Assembly (NCBI GenBank): GCA_002414905.1
Contig: DIAY01000212.1
Location: 30,914 to 94,913 of the forward strand
Direction of reading: 5' to 3'
Origin: Holophagales bacterium UBA5066
GTDB taxonomy: Bacteria; Acidobacteriota; Thermoanaerobaculia; UBA5066
DNA: 64,000 bases
This document shows, one piece after another, positions 1 through 7,941 of the stretch. The stretch's first letter is position 1; each line of letters opens with the position of its first letter. The notes beneath the pieces are model-generated. The model was not told where the DNA came from. It worked only from the letters and a program-made list of their open reading frames with translations, and searched no databases. Both the position numbers and the translations under genes were made by a program.

Positions 1-71
1 AACCCGGCCACGAATCGAACGGGAACTGGCGTGAAGGGGAGCTCTGGTCCTGCTTCGGGGCGCGGAAGGGT

Positions 72-99
72 CCGGGAAACCCGGCCACGGGTTTCCCGG
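72..99 (-). terminator. Hairpin downstream of the DUF4388 gene
   Basis: Positions 72-82 and 89-99 form a perfect 11-bp stem around the 6-nt loop GGCCAC. It begins 8 nt after the stop codon of the minus-strand gene ending at 107. There is no clear T-run, so it is a GC-type stem and termination is inferred. Positions 1-71 hold no gene I can support. Confidence 0.6.
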
Positions 100-106
100 G
101 ATCACT

Positions 107-988
107 TCAGAGCAGGGGGGCCATCTTCTCGCGGAACGCGAGGCTCGCCTCGCGTCCGCGCAGGGCGGCGACCGTCTGCTCGAGGCTCCGGATCAGCTCC
201 CTCACGACGTCCAGGCCCCGACCCTTGTCGACCTCGCCGAGGGCGGCGCGGTAGAGCCGGTCGATCGCGGGGTCTCCCGGCGCGAGAGCGGCGCTCTCGG
301 CTTCCTGTTTTACCTTCGTGCAGAGGATCTGAAGGCTCCGGCGCTCGTCACCGCGGGTGACGGCGTTGAAGACGCCACTGTGCGTCGTAACGACCGGGCC
401 GGCGGCCGCCGGCCCGACAGCTGCGGTCGCGACGGCCTCGCGAGCGTCGACCTTCGTGCGAATCGCCACGAGATCGGCGGTAATGAGGCCGTAGAGCGTC
501 TTGGCGACGTCGAACGCCGACAGGTGCGCGGCCCGGGCGATCTCCTCGATGGACTTGCCGCCGTCGATTCCCGTGACGATGAGCCACTCCATCGGTGTCA
601 GCGTCACGGGTTCGCTGAGGCCCTCCCGGCAGATGAGCCTGGGAACGGCGTCCGTCGTGGAAATCTTTTTCGAGAGGATCTTCCACTCATCGCTGCGCCG
701 CGCCGCTTCCATGAGGAGATTGGTGTTCGAACGGGTGATGGTCCTCACGTCGGGCTCGATGCCGGCGGAGAACTGGAACTGACCTTCGTTCCAGAGTGCG
801 AGGGCGTAGATGGCGTCCTCGCCTCCGGTCTCGTTCACCTTCGCGTGCGTGATCTGGCCGTTCTGGATGTACACGGCGCCCTGCTCGGCACCGCGCGTCA
901 GCGAGAACATCCCGGTCTTTCCCGACACGGCAACGAGCTGCACGATGTCAGCGAGGGGGAGCTCTTTGAGGGATCCTTGGAAAGACAT
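107..988 (-). CDS. DUF4388 (PatA-type N-terminal) domain protein
   Basis: A 293-residue soluble protein. The first ~100 residues (start MSFQGSLKELPLADIVQLV, then SGKTGMF and a GQITHAKV-like strand) match the DUF4388/PatA N-terminal domain. That domain is common in delta-proteobacterial and acidobacterial signalling proteins tied to gliding, chemotaxis or gene control. The middle (about 115-185) reads as a winged-helix-like segment (LTPMEWLIVTGIDGGKSIEEIA), as is usual in this family. The last ~70 residues are helical and charged. It is the last gene of the mtaB-yebC-ruvC run, 49 nt after ruvC, and is followed by a hairpin. The family assignment is good; the cellular role is unknown. Confidence 0.8.
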   Translation of the reverse strand: MSFQGSLKELPLADIVQLVAVSGKTGMFSLTRGAEQGAVYIQNGQITHAKVNETGGEDAIYALALWNEGQFQFSAGIEPDVRTITRSNTNLLMEAARRSDEWKILSKKISTTDAVPRLICREGLSEPVTLTPMEWLIVTGIDGGKSIEEIARAAHLSAFDVAKTLYGLITADLVAIRTKVDAREAVATAAVGPAAAGPVVTTHSGVFNAVTRGDERRSLQILCTKVKQEAESAALAPGDPAIDRLYRAALGEVDKGRGLDVVRELIRSLEQTVAALRGREASLAFREKMAPLL

Positions 989-1037
989 CGGTACGCAGTC
1001 TCGCGACGGTGGACGATAGCACCCGCCCCCGGGATGC

Positions 1038-1574
1038 TCAACCGCCGACGCGAGGCTTGACCGTCGAGAACGCGGCGGAAGGCTGGCTCGCCCGCCGCCC
1101 GGCCGCCGTCTGGTAGCCGTGGGTCAGGGCGGCGGCGGCCGCGTCGGCGGCGTCGAGCGCCAGACGCGAGTGACCCGGGGGAGAGCCGAGGAGGGAGAGG
1201 ACCATCCGTCGAACCTGCTCCTTCCCGGCCTGGCCCGTGCCGGTGATGGTCTTTTTGATCTCTGCGGGCGTGACTTCGTGGACCGGGATCGAAGCCCGGG
1301 CCAGGGCGAGCAGGAGGACTCCCCTGGCCTCGCCGAGCGTGATCAGGCTCTGGGGGTTGACGCCCGAGAAGACCCGCTCCACGGCCGCCTCATCGGGGTG
1401 CTCGCGTTCGATCACGGCGAGGAGGCCGTCGTAAATCGCAAGGAGCCTGACGGCGAAGGGCGTGTCGGTGGCGGGGCGCAGCACGCCGGCTGCGACGAGC
1501 CGCGGCGGGCCTTCGAACGTGACGAGAGCCCAGCCGGCGGCGCGGCTCCCCGGGTCGACGCCGAGGATCCTCAC
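1038..1574 (-). CDS. ruvC: Crossover junction endodeoxyribonuclease RuvC
   Basis: RuvC resolves Holliday junctions with RuvAB during recombinational repair. The 178-residue product has the family length and an RNase-H fold start, MRILGVDPGS, giving the first catalytic Asp at residue 7. The acidic residue in AAVERVF (about 65-67) and the DAADAAAAAL segment (about 140-150) supply the remaining metal ligands. The start is GTG at 1572-1574, placing the conserved RILGVDPG right at the N-terminus. It lies 13 nt downstream of yebC, an arrangement (yebC-ruvC) conserved in many bacteria. ruvA and ruvB are not in the window. Confidence 0.95.
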   Translation of the reverse strand: MRILGVDPGSRAAGWALVTFEGPPRLVAAGVLRPATDTPFAVRLLAIYDGLLAVIEREHPDEAAVERVFSGVNPQSLITLGEARGVLLLALARASIPVHEVTPAEIKKTITGTGQAGKEQVRRMVLSLLGSPPGHSRLALDAADAAAAALTHGYQTAAGRRASQPSAAFSTVKPRVGG

Positions 1575-1587
1575 CGCGGCGGGGCGA

Positions 1588-2331
1588 TCAGGCGTCCTGG
1601 AGGTACTGGTCGTCGATGTCGCCGCTCGACCAGACCTTTTGTACGTCGTCGTTGTCCTCGAGCATGTCGAGGAGCTTCAGGAGCGCCGGGGCCTTGTCGC
1701 CGACAGCGACCATCGTCGACGGGATCATCTGCAGCTCGGCGGTCTGGAGCACGAACTTCTTCGCTTCGAGCTGCGACTTCACCGCCTCGAAGGAGGCCGG
1801 GTCGGTGATGATCTCGTAGACGTCGGAATCCTCGGCCTGGAAGTCCTCGGCGCCCGCTTCGAGCGCCGCTTCCATGAGCGCGTCCTCGGAGGCGGCGCTC
1901 TTCTCGACGGCGAGGTAGCCCTTCTTCGAGAACTGAAACGCGACCGATCCGGTCGCCCCCAGGTTCCCGCCGTACTTCGAGAGGAGGTGGCGGACCTCGG
2001 CCGTCGTCCGGTTCTTGTTGTCGGTCATCGCCTCGATCAGGATCGCGGCGCCGCCCGGACCGTAGCCCTCGTAGACGATCTCCTCGTAGGTCACTCCCTC
2101 GAGCTCGCCCGTTCCCCGCTTGATGGCCTTGTCGATGTTGTCCGACGGCATCGAGGCCCTCTTGGCGGCGAGGACCGCGCTTCGGAGCCGCGGATTCGAG
2201 TCGATCATGCCGCCGCCGACCTTGGCCGACATCGTGATTTCCTTGATCAATTTCGTGAAGAGCCGGCCGCGCTTGGCGTCGGCAGCGCCCTTCTTGTGCT
2301 TGATCGTGCTCCACTTGCTGTGTCCGGACAT
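1588..2331 (-). CDS. yebC: YebC/PmpR family protein (regulator / translation factor)
   Basis: A 247-residue YebC-family protein. Members bind DNA and act as transcription regulators (PmpR type), and more recent work links some to relief of ribosome stalling. The N-terminus MSGHSKWSTIKHKK is the family hallmark, followed by KLIKEITMSAK and the central GPGGAAILIE stretch. The length is typical (about 240-250). A good Shine-Dalgarno (GAGGTGA) precedes the ATG at 2331. It sits between mtaB and ruvC on the same strand. Confidence 0.95.
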   Translation of the reverse strand: MSGHSKWSTIKHKKGAADAKRGRLFTKLIKEITMSAKVGGGMIDSNPRLRSAVLAAKRASMPSDNIDKAIKRGTGELEGVTYEEIVYEGYGPGGAAILIEAMTDNKNRTTAEVRHLLSKYGGNLGATGSVAFQFSKKGYLAVEKSAASEDALMEAALEAGAEDFQAEDSDVYEIITDPASFEAVKSQLEAKKFVLQTAELQMIPSTMVAVGDKAPALLKLLDMLEDNDDVQKVWSSGDIDDQYLQDA

Positions 2332-2369
2332 GGCTCACCTCGAGGGATGCGGGCCGCTTGGGCCAGGAT

Positions 2370-3740
2370 TCAGAAGCTCAGAAGTCTATCAGGAGCCGAA
2401 CGCGCCGGCCGGGTCTCCAGCGTTCCGTCGGCGCGGAGGACGAGACGGGCGCGGAAGCGTTCCCCGGCCGGAGGGCTTCCCGCGGGGAGCGCGGCCTCCA
2501 CGTACGTCTCGGTCAGGCCGACGTTCCCGTTCAGTGCGACGATGTCGGCCTCCTGACCGTCGTGGGAACGGGCGAACCGGGTCCGGATCTCTGCGTCCAG
2601 AGCCCGGAGACGGGCAGCGCGGCGCGACACGACGGCGCGGGGCACGCCGGTCGCCGGGGCGAGGCTTGCTGCGGCGGTCCCCGTACGGGGAGAGAAGGGA
2701 AAGACGTGGAGCGAGGCGAGGGGGAGATCGCCCAGCAGAGCCTCCGTCTCGGCGAACTCGGAGTCCGACTCTCCGGGGAAGCCGGCGATGACGTCCGTCG
2801 CGAGGTGGATACGGGGGTTGGCGCGCCACGCGCGCAGGAGGAGCGCGCGGAACCGGGCCGCCGTCATTCCGCGTCGCATCCGGCGCAGGACGGCGTCGGA
2901 GCCGGACTGGAGCGGCAGGTGCAGGTGTGGCGCGACGACGCCACCGGAGGCGACGAGATCGACGAGGGCCTCGCCCGCTTCCATCGGCTCGAGAGAGGAG
3001 AGCCGGATCCGGCACGGTGGAGGGCGCGAAACGAGATTTTCCAGAAGCGCCACGAGGCTCTCGCCCCTGTCCGTTCCGAAGGCCGCGAGGTGGACGCCGC
3101 AGAGGACGATCTCGGGGACTCCCAGTTCGCCGAGCGCCCGGATGGCCTTCTCCACCTCGGTCGACGGCGCGCTCCGCTCCTCTCCCCGCAGCGAAGGGAC
3201 GATGCAGAACGCGCAGCGCCGGCCGCATCCGTCCTGGATTTTCAGGAACGCACGCGTGCGCCCCGGTCCAGTGGTCCACGCGAGGGGAGAACGGAGGACC
3301 TCCTCCGGGGAGACGCCGAGTGCGGCGATCTTTCCCGGGAGGAGCCCCGCGGCCGCGTCCTCGAGGAGTCGCGGAAGCGCTGCCGCGGCTCGGTGGCCGG
3401 CGACGAGGTCTACCTCGGGGCGCCGCGCGAGGCCATCCGGGTCGCGCTCGGCAAGGCACCCCGTCACCGCAAGGAGGGCGGCGGGGTGTTCCCGGCGGAG
3501 GCGCCGAAGGAGGCGAAACGCGTCGCGGTCCGCCCTCTGGGTAACAGTGCAGGCGTGGAGGACAACGACGTCCGCGGTGGCCGGCGGACGGGTCCGGTAC
3601 AGTCCCGCGGTCTCCAGAATCCGGCCGATGTGCCCGGCTTCGATCTGGCTCACCTTGCATCCGAGAACCTGAACGACATAGCCTCGGGGGGCGCGTCCCG
3701 ACAGCGGGTCCAGTGCGGTAAACGTCGTTGACAGGCCCAC
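2370..3740 (-). CDS. mtaB: tRNA threonylcarbamoyladenosine methylthiotransferase MtaB
   Basis: A radical-SAM methylthiotransferase expected to convert t6A37 to ms2t6A37 in tRNAs. It has an N-terminal UPF0004 domain with cluster cysteines in VLGCKVSQ, HACTVTQ and TGCLAE. The radical-SAM CxxxCxxC motif is CGRRCAFC, near residue 171, and a TRAM-like C-terminus follows. The open frame extends to 3812, but that would run almost into the divergent gene at 3818. I chose the GTG at 3738-3740, 21 codons before the conserved VVQVLGCK; a start a few codons either side is possible. HACTVT replaces the usual NTCTVT without losing the cysteine. First gene of the operon with yebC, ruvC and the DUF4388 gene. 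Confidence 0.88.
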   Translation of the reverse strand: MGLSTTFTALDPLSGRAPRGYVVQVLGCKVSQIEAGHIGRILETAGLYRTRPPATADVVVLHACTVTQRADRDAFRLLRRLRREHPAALLAVTGCLAERDPDGLARRPEVDLVAGHRAAAALPRLLEDAAAGLLPGKIAALGVSPEEVLRSPLAWTTGPGRTRAFLKIQDGCGRRCAFCIVPSLRGEERSAPSTEVEKAIRALGELGVPEIVLCGVHLAAFGTDRGESLVALLENLVSRPPPCRIRLSSLEPMEAGEALVDLVASGGVVAPHLHLPLQSGSDAVLRRMRRGMTAARFRALLLRAWRANPRIHLATDVIAGFPGESDSEFAETEALLGDLPLASLHVFPFSPRTGTAAASLAPATGVPRAVVSRRAARLRALDAEIRTRFARSHDGQEADIVALNGNVGLTETYVEAALPAGSPPAGERFRARLVLRADGTLETRPARSAPDRLLSF

Positions 3741-3817
3741 TTCCGGGGCGATAATAGATGACTTTCCGGAGGAGACTTCGGAGTGCGGAGGGGACCGGCC
3801 CACAGGCCTCACGACGT

Positions 3818-6682
3818 ATGGCGAAGACGATTCTCCTGATTGAGTACGAGCCGAGATACCTCGACCGGATCAAAGGTTATCTCGCCGGGAAGGACTTCGA
3901 TCTCGTCGTCGCCAAGGATGGCGAGGACGGGCTCGAGGCCTACAGACGAGGCCGGCCCGACCTCGTTCTGATCTCGACGGTCCTGCCGAAGCTCCGGACG
4001 CGCGACGTCATCCGCGGCATGCAGGCTCTCGGATCGACGCCGCCGGTCCTCCTGATGGCCTCCGGCTACAAGGGGAAGGACAAGAAGGCCGACGCGGCCC
4101 GGGAAGGCGCCACGGGCATCCTGGAGAAGCCATTCGCGGAAGAGTCGCTTCTCGCCGAGATCAACGCGGCGCTCGGTGAGAAGAGCCACGACCCCTTCCC
4201 GGGATCGGGTGCTCAGCCTCTCCTCTCGGCTGACGACATTTTCTCGGACGTCATCTCCGGTGTGGAAGCCGCGGAGAAGGAGGCGAGGGCCCGCCCCGCC
4301 CCGGCCGCCGTGCCGGCCGGAACCGACGCGGGGATCAACAGGAAGCTCGAGCAGACGCTTTCGGGCATCCTCTCTCGCTCCGGGGCGAAGGTGCCCACGG
4401 CCTCGACTCCGAAGCCGGACGCTGCCGCCCCGGTGCGCCCCGTCGCGCCCCCCGAGCCGCTCTCCGACCGGACTCTCCGGGTGGACTCCGGCTCGATGCC
4501 GAACGCCCCGGCCCCGAAGCCAAAGATCGACACCGCCGTCGACCGAATGCTCACGGACACGCTCTCGGGCCTGCGCCCGATCAAGTCCGCGGAGAAGGCA
4601 GAGAAAGCTGCCGTCGCTCCGGTGCCTGCTCCGAAGCCGGCTCCCGCGCCCGCCCCGAAGGTGGAGCCCGTTCCCCCGCCGAAGCCCGCGACGCCCACAG
4701 CTCCGAAGGCCCGGCCCGGCGCCGGTGGCCCCGGTGGCCCGGGAGGCTTCGGCCGCTATCAGCTCCTCGAGAAGATCGCTGCCGGCGGGATGGCCGAGGT
4801 CTACAGGGCCCGCATGCGCGGGGAAGAGGGTTTCGAGAAGATCGTCGCGATCAAGCGGATTCTTCCTCACATGGCCGACAACGATGACTTCATCACGATG
4901 TTCATCGACGAGGCCAAGCTCGCGGCCCAGCTAACCCACAACAACATCATCCACATCTACGATCTGGGCAAGGAAGACGCCTACCACTACATCGCGATGG
5001 AGTACGTCGAGGGCAAGGACCTTCGCTCCATCCTGAAGACGGCGTCGGAAAAGGGCTACCCGCTCCCGGTCGAGCTGGCGCTCTTCATCGCCTCAAAGGT
5101 CGCCAACGCCCTCGACTACGCGCACCGGCGGATGGGGCTCGACGGCAAGGAGCTGAACCTCGTCCACCGCGACGTGTCGCCCCAGAACGTCCTGATCAGC
5201 TTCGAGGGCGACATCAAGCTCTGCGACTTCGGCATCGCCAAGGCAGCGACGAAGGTCCAGCAGACCCAGGCGGGCGCCCTCAAGGGAAAGCTCCAGTACA
5301 TGTCCCCCGAGCAGGCATGGGGGAAGAAGGTCGACCGCCGGACCGACATCTTCTCTCTCGGCATCATCCTCTTCGAGATGCTGGCGGGGGAGAGGCTCTT
5401 CAGCGGAGACACCGACCTGACGATCCTCGAGCAGGTGCGAGACGCTCGCTCGGAGCCCCCGTCGGTCAAGAACCCCGACGTCCCGAAAAGGGTTGACCAG
5501 ATCGTCCTCAAGGCCCTCGCGAAGAACCCGCAGGACCGCTACCAGAACGCCTCGGAGATGGAGAAGGACATCAACTCCGTCCTCTACTCCTTCCAGCCCG
5601 CTCCGGGCCCGGCGGACCTCGCGATCTTCATGCACCGCCTCGTCGAGGCGAGCACGGCGGCGTCCGACGCGCAGATCGACGCGGCCTTTGCCCAGGTCGC
5701 GGCGGCGCCCGCACCCGAGGAGAAGAAGAAGGGCAAGGGGCTCGTCATCTCCAAGAAGGAGAAGGCGGTCGAGGTCGCACCCGTCCCCGCGCCGGTCGAG
5801 GTCTCTCAGCCCGCAATAAGCTTCGGAGAGGAGCCCGGCAAGAGCCGTACCGGCCTTTTTGCCGGAATCGGCGTGGGAGCCGTCGTCCTCATCGCCGCGG
5901 CCTATTTCCTTACCCGCGGCAAGCCGCCGGAGCCGGTTCCGGTCCCCGTCCCGACCCCGGCGGTCGTCACCGAGGCGGCGCCCGCAACCACGGTGACGGA
6001 GCCCGCAAGCCCCGAGAAGGTCATCGACTCGAAGGCCCTGGAAGCCGAGCTTCGGAAGGCCACGGCCGAAGAGGCGAAGAAGCTTCGCGATGCGGCGCAG
6101 AAGGCCGCGGTCGAACAAGGGAAACCAACGGTTCCTGGTGTGGTGCAGCCGGCCGCTCCGGCCGTCTCCCTCGCACCGAGCCAGCCGCTCCAGCCGCCGA
6201 AGGCCACTCCCTTGCCGACGGCGGTTCCCGAACCGCCCAAGGCCGCGGAACCGACCCCCGTTCCGCCGCGGCCGACAATCCCTCCCGTCGTCGTCGAGGT
6301 TCCGCGCCCGGCGGTGCCCGCTGCGGCCGTTCCTGCTGCGGCTGCACCCGCCGCCGTGCGCGAAGGCGATCTGGTGGGACCCGGAGCAGGAGTCGTGGAG
6401 CCGCAGATCGTGAGGCTCGGGCGCTTCCCGGCTCTGCCGGCCCAGGCCAGGCAGATCCAGGCTCGGCGAAACGACCCGTCCGGACTCGGCACGGTCGCGA
6501 TCATGGCCCTGGTGACCGAGACGGGAGAGGTGACCGACGCCCGGGTCGTCCGAGCGTCGAGCTACAAGTTCGTCGACGAGGCGGCCCTCTCGGCCCTCAA
6601 GGGATCTCAGATCAAACCCGCCACGAAGAATGGGGTTCGGGTGAAGATGTGGAAGACGTTCAGCGTCACCGTCAAGCCGTGA
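3818..6682 (+). CDS. Pseudoreceiver - Ser/Thr kinase - TonB C-terminal-domain fusion
   Basis: A 954-residue multidomain membrane protein. Residues 1-120 are a response-regulator receiver fold, but the strand-3 phospho-acceptor is replaced: PDLVLISTVLP has Ser where LLD is usual. The late Lys is kept (LEKPF). A Pro/Ala-rich linker runs to about 305. A Hanks-type kinase spans about 311-590 with glycine loop AAGGMAEVY, catalytic HRDVSPQN (about 449), DFG and MSPEQ. A single membrane span (LFAGIGVGAVVLIAAAYFL) is near 680, then another Pro/Ala linker, then a TonB/AgmX-type C-terminal domain (867-954). The kinase is predicted cytoplasmic and the TonB-like domain periplasmic. The ATG at 3818 is used because the longer frame adds only an unlikely leader. 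Confidence 0.88.
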   Translation: MAKTILLIEYEPRYLDRIKGYLAGKDFDLVVAKDGEDGLEAYRRGRPDLVLISTVLPKLRTRDVIRGMQALGSTPPVLLMASGYKGKDKKADAAREGATGILEKPFAEESLLAEINAALGEKSHDPFPGSGAQPLLSADDIFSDVISGVEAAEKEARARPAPAAVPAGTDAGINRKLEQTLSGILSRSGAKVPTASTPKPDAAAPVRPVAPPEPLSDRTLRVDSGSMPNAPAPKPKIDTAVDRMLTDTLSGLRPIKSAEKAEKAAVAPVPAPKPAPAPAPKVEPVPPPKPATPTAPKARPGAGGPGGPGGFGRYQLLEKIAAGGMAEVYRARMRGEEGFEKIVAIKRILPHMADNDDFITMFIDEAKLAAQLTHNNIIHIYDLGKEDAYHYIAMEYVEGKDLRSILKTASEKGYPLPVELALFIASKVANALDYAHRRMGLDGKELNLVHRDVSPQNVLISFEGDIKLCDFGIAKAATKVQQTQAGALKGKLQYMSPEQAWGKKVDRRTDIFSLGIILFEMLAGERLFSGDTDLTILEQVRDARSEPPSVKNPDVPKRVDQIVLKALAKNPQDRYQNASEMEKDINSVLYSFQPAPGPADLAIFMHRLVEASTAASDAQIDAAFAQVAAAPAPEEKKKGKGLVISKKEKAVEVAPVPAPVEVSQPAISFGEEPGKSRTGLFAGIGVGAVVLIAAAYFLTRGKPPEPVPVPVPTPAVVTEAAPATTVTEPASPEKVIDSKALEAELRKATAEEAKKLRDAAQKAAVEQGKPTVPGVVQPAAPAVSLAPSQPLQPPKATPLPTAVPEPPKAAEPTPVPPRPTIPPVVVEVPRPAVPAAAVPAAAAPAAVREGDLVGPGAGVVEPQIVRLGRFPALPAQARQIQARRNDPSGLGTVAIMALVTETGEVTDARVVRASSYKFVDEAALSALKGSQIKPATKNGVRVKMWKTFSVTVKP

Positions 6683-6770
6683 GGCGGACGCTCGTGGCGA
6701 AACAAGACAGACCGTGGCGCTCCGGGCGCCCTGAGAAAGCCTGAATGGGAATTCGAGAAGGAGTTTCCGC

Positions 6771-6992
6771 ATGAGTCTCAACGACGATCAGAGGAAGTTT
6801 TACGAGAACACGCTCCGGGTTACGAAGAAGGAGATCAGCGACCTGGAAGCCCAGATCCAGGAAGAGCTGGCCAAGGTGAAGGAGCGTCTCGCCGAGCTTC
6901 AGAACGGTCAGAAGGCAGCGCGCCAGATGTACGCTGCGGCCTGCCTCCGCCTCGGCATCCAGAACGATCTCGAGGAGTCCGAGGAGTCCTGA
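6771..6992 (+). CDS. Small coiled-coil protein of unknown function
   Basis: A 73-residue, highly charged, predicted all-helical protein. Residues 5-52 read as a heptad-like coiled coil rich in E, K, L and Q, and the tail is acidic (EESEES). A Shine-Dalgarno (AGAAGGAG) sits about 9 nt before the ATG. It lies 88 nt after the kinase-fusion gene and just before a strong terminator, so it is probably co-transcribed with the kinase. I do not recognise the family. A partner or substrate of the kinase is a guess from position only. Confidence 0.7.
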   Translation: MSLNDDQRKFYENTLRVTKKEISDLEAQIQEELAKVKERLAELQNGQKAARQMYAAACLRLGIQNDLEESEES

Positions 6993-7030
6993 CGGGCGCC
7001 CGGCGCCCGTCGTCCCGACGGCTGTTGACG

Positions 7031-7070
7031 GGCCCCGGCACCCGCCTCACGTGACGGTGCCGGGGCCTTT
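7031..7070 (+). terminator. Rho-independent terminator after the kinase / coiled-coil genes
   Basis: A perfect 12-bp GC-rich stem (7031-7042 with 7056-7067) and a 13-nt loop, followed by TTT. It lies 38 nt after the stop of the small coiled-coil gene and just upstream of the substrate-binding-protein gene, and so separates the two transcription units. Confidence 0.8.
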
Positions 7071-7086
7071 GCCTTCTCCCGTCCTC

Positions 7087-7941
7087 ATGCGCCTTCCGTT
7101 CCGATCTCTCCGCGGGCTCGTACTCGGGTTCCTCGTCGCCGTGACGCCCGCCGCGGTCGCCATCCCCCGGCGGGTCGTCGCGCTGGCCCCGTCGGCGGCC
7201 GAGATCATCTACGCGCTCGGAGCGGCGGAACGGGTCGTCGGAGTCTCGGATTTCGCGGCCGACCTCCCGGAGTCGAAGGGAAAGGTCCGGCTCGGCGGCT
7301 TCTCCCCCGACCTCGAGAGGATTGCCGCCCTTCGGCCGGACCTTGCGATCGTCTCGCGGGACGGGACCGACCGGCGCGCCGCGGACCGCCTCGCATCGCT
7401 CGGGGTGCGCGTCGTCGTTACCGACGCCACCTCGCTCGCCGGCGTCTTCGAGGACATCCGGACGGTCGGGAGCGCCCTCGGAAAGACGGTCGAGGCGGAT
7501 CGGCTCGTGGCCACGCTGAAACGCCGGGTCGACAACGCGCAGGCCCGCTCGCCCGCGAGGGCAATGACCGGGCACCGGACCGCCCTTGCGGTGATCTGGC
7601 CGGACCCTCCGGTCGTCGCTGGTCCCTCGACGTTCGTCGGGGACCTCCTCTCACTGGCAGGGCTCGACAACGTCGTCCCGCGGTCCGCCGGGCAGTGGCC
7701 GCGCATCTCGCACGAGACGCTCGTCGCCTGGAACCCGCGCCTTCTCGTCAGGCCCGATACGGCGCAGAACCGAGCCGCGTTCCGGGACGCCTTCGCGCCG
7801 GAAAGCCGGTGGCGCCTCCTCCCTGCGGTGCGGGACGGTCGCGTCGTCGTCCTGCCCGGGGATTGGCTCGAACGCCCCGGTCCGAGGCTCGTCGACGCCC
7901 TCGAGGCCCTCGTCGAGAAGCTGCGGGGGGTTCTGCCGTGA
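7087..7941 (+). CDS. BtuF-like periplasmic substrate-binding protein (cobalamin/siderophore ABC importer)
   Basis: A 284-residue protein with an N-terminal signal peptide (MRLPFRSLRGLVLGFLVAV, cleavage after AVA) but no lipobox Cys. The PF01497-type body starts with RRVVALAPSAAEIIYALGA and has VVGVSDFAADLP and the SPDLERIAALRPDLAIV strand of BtuF/FhuD-like proteins. A longer frame begins at 7051 inside the upstream terminator, so the ATG at 7087 is used. Its stop overlaps the permease start (GTGA), followed by an ATPase gene: a complete importer. The ligand, B12 or an iron-siderophore, cannot be settled from sequence alone. Confidence 0.85.
   Translation: MRLPFRSLRGLVLGFLVAVTPAAVAIPRRVVALAPSAAEIIYALGAAERVVGVSDFAADLPESKGKVRLGGFSPDLERIAALRPDLAIVSRDGTDRRAADRLASLGVRVVVTDATSLAGVFEDIRTVGSALGKTVEADRLVATLKRRVDNAQARSPARAMTGHRTALAVIWPDPPVVAGPSTFVGDLLSLAGLDNVVPRSAGQWPRISHETLVAWNPRLLVRPDTAQNRAAFRDAFAPESRWRLLPAVRDGRVVVLPGDWLERPGPRLVDALEALVEKLRGVLP

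Noticed and set aside
1..30. Possible tRNA T-loop on the minus strand (GTTCGATTC)
   Set aside because: The flanking bases do not form the T-stem, and no acceptor or anticodon arm can be drawn at the window edge.
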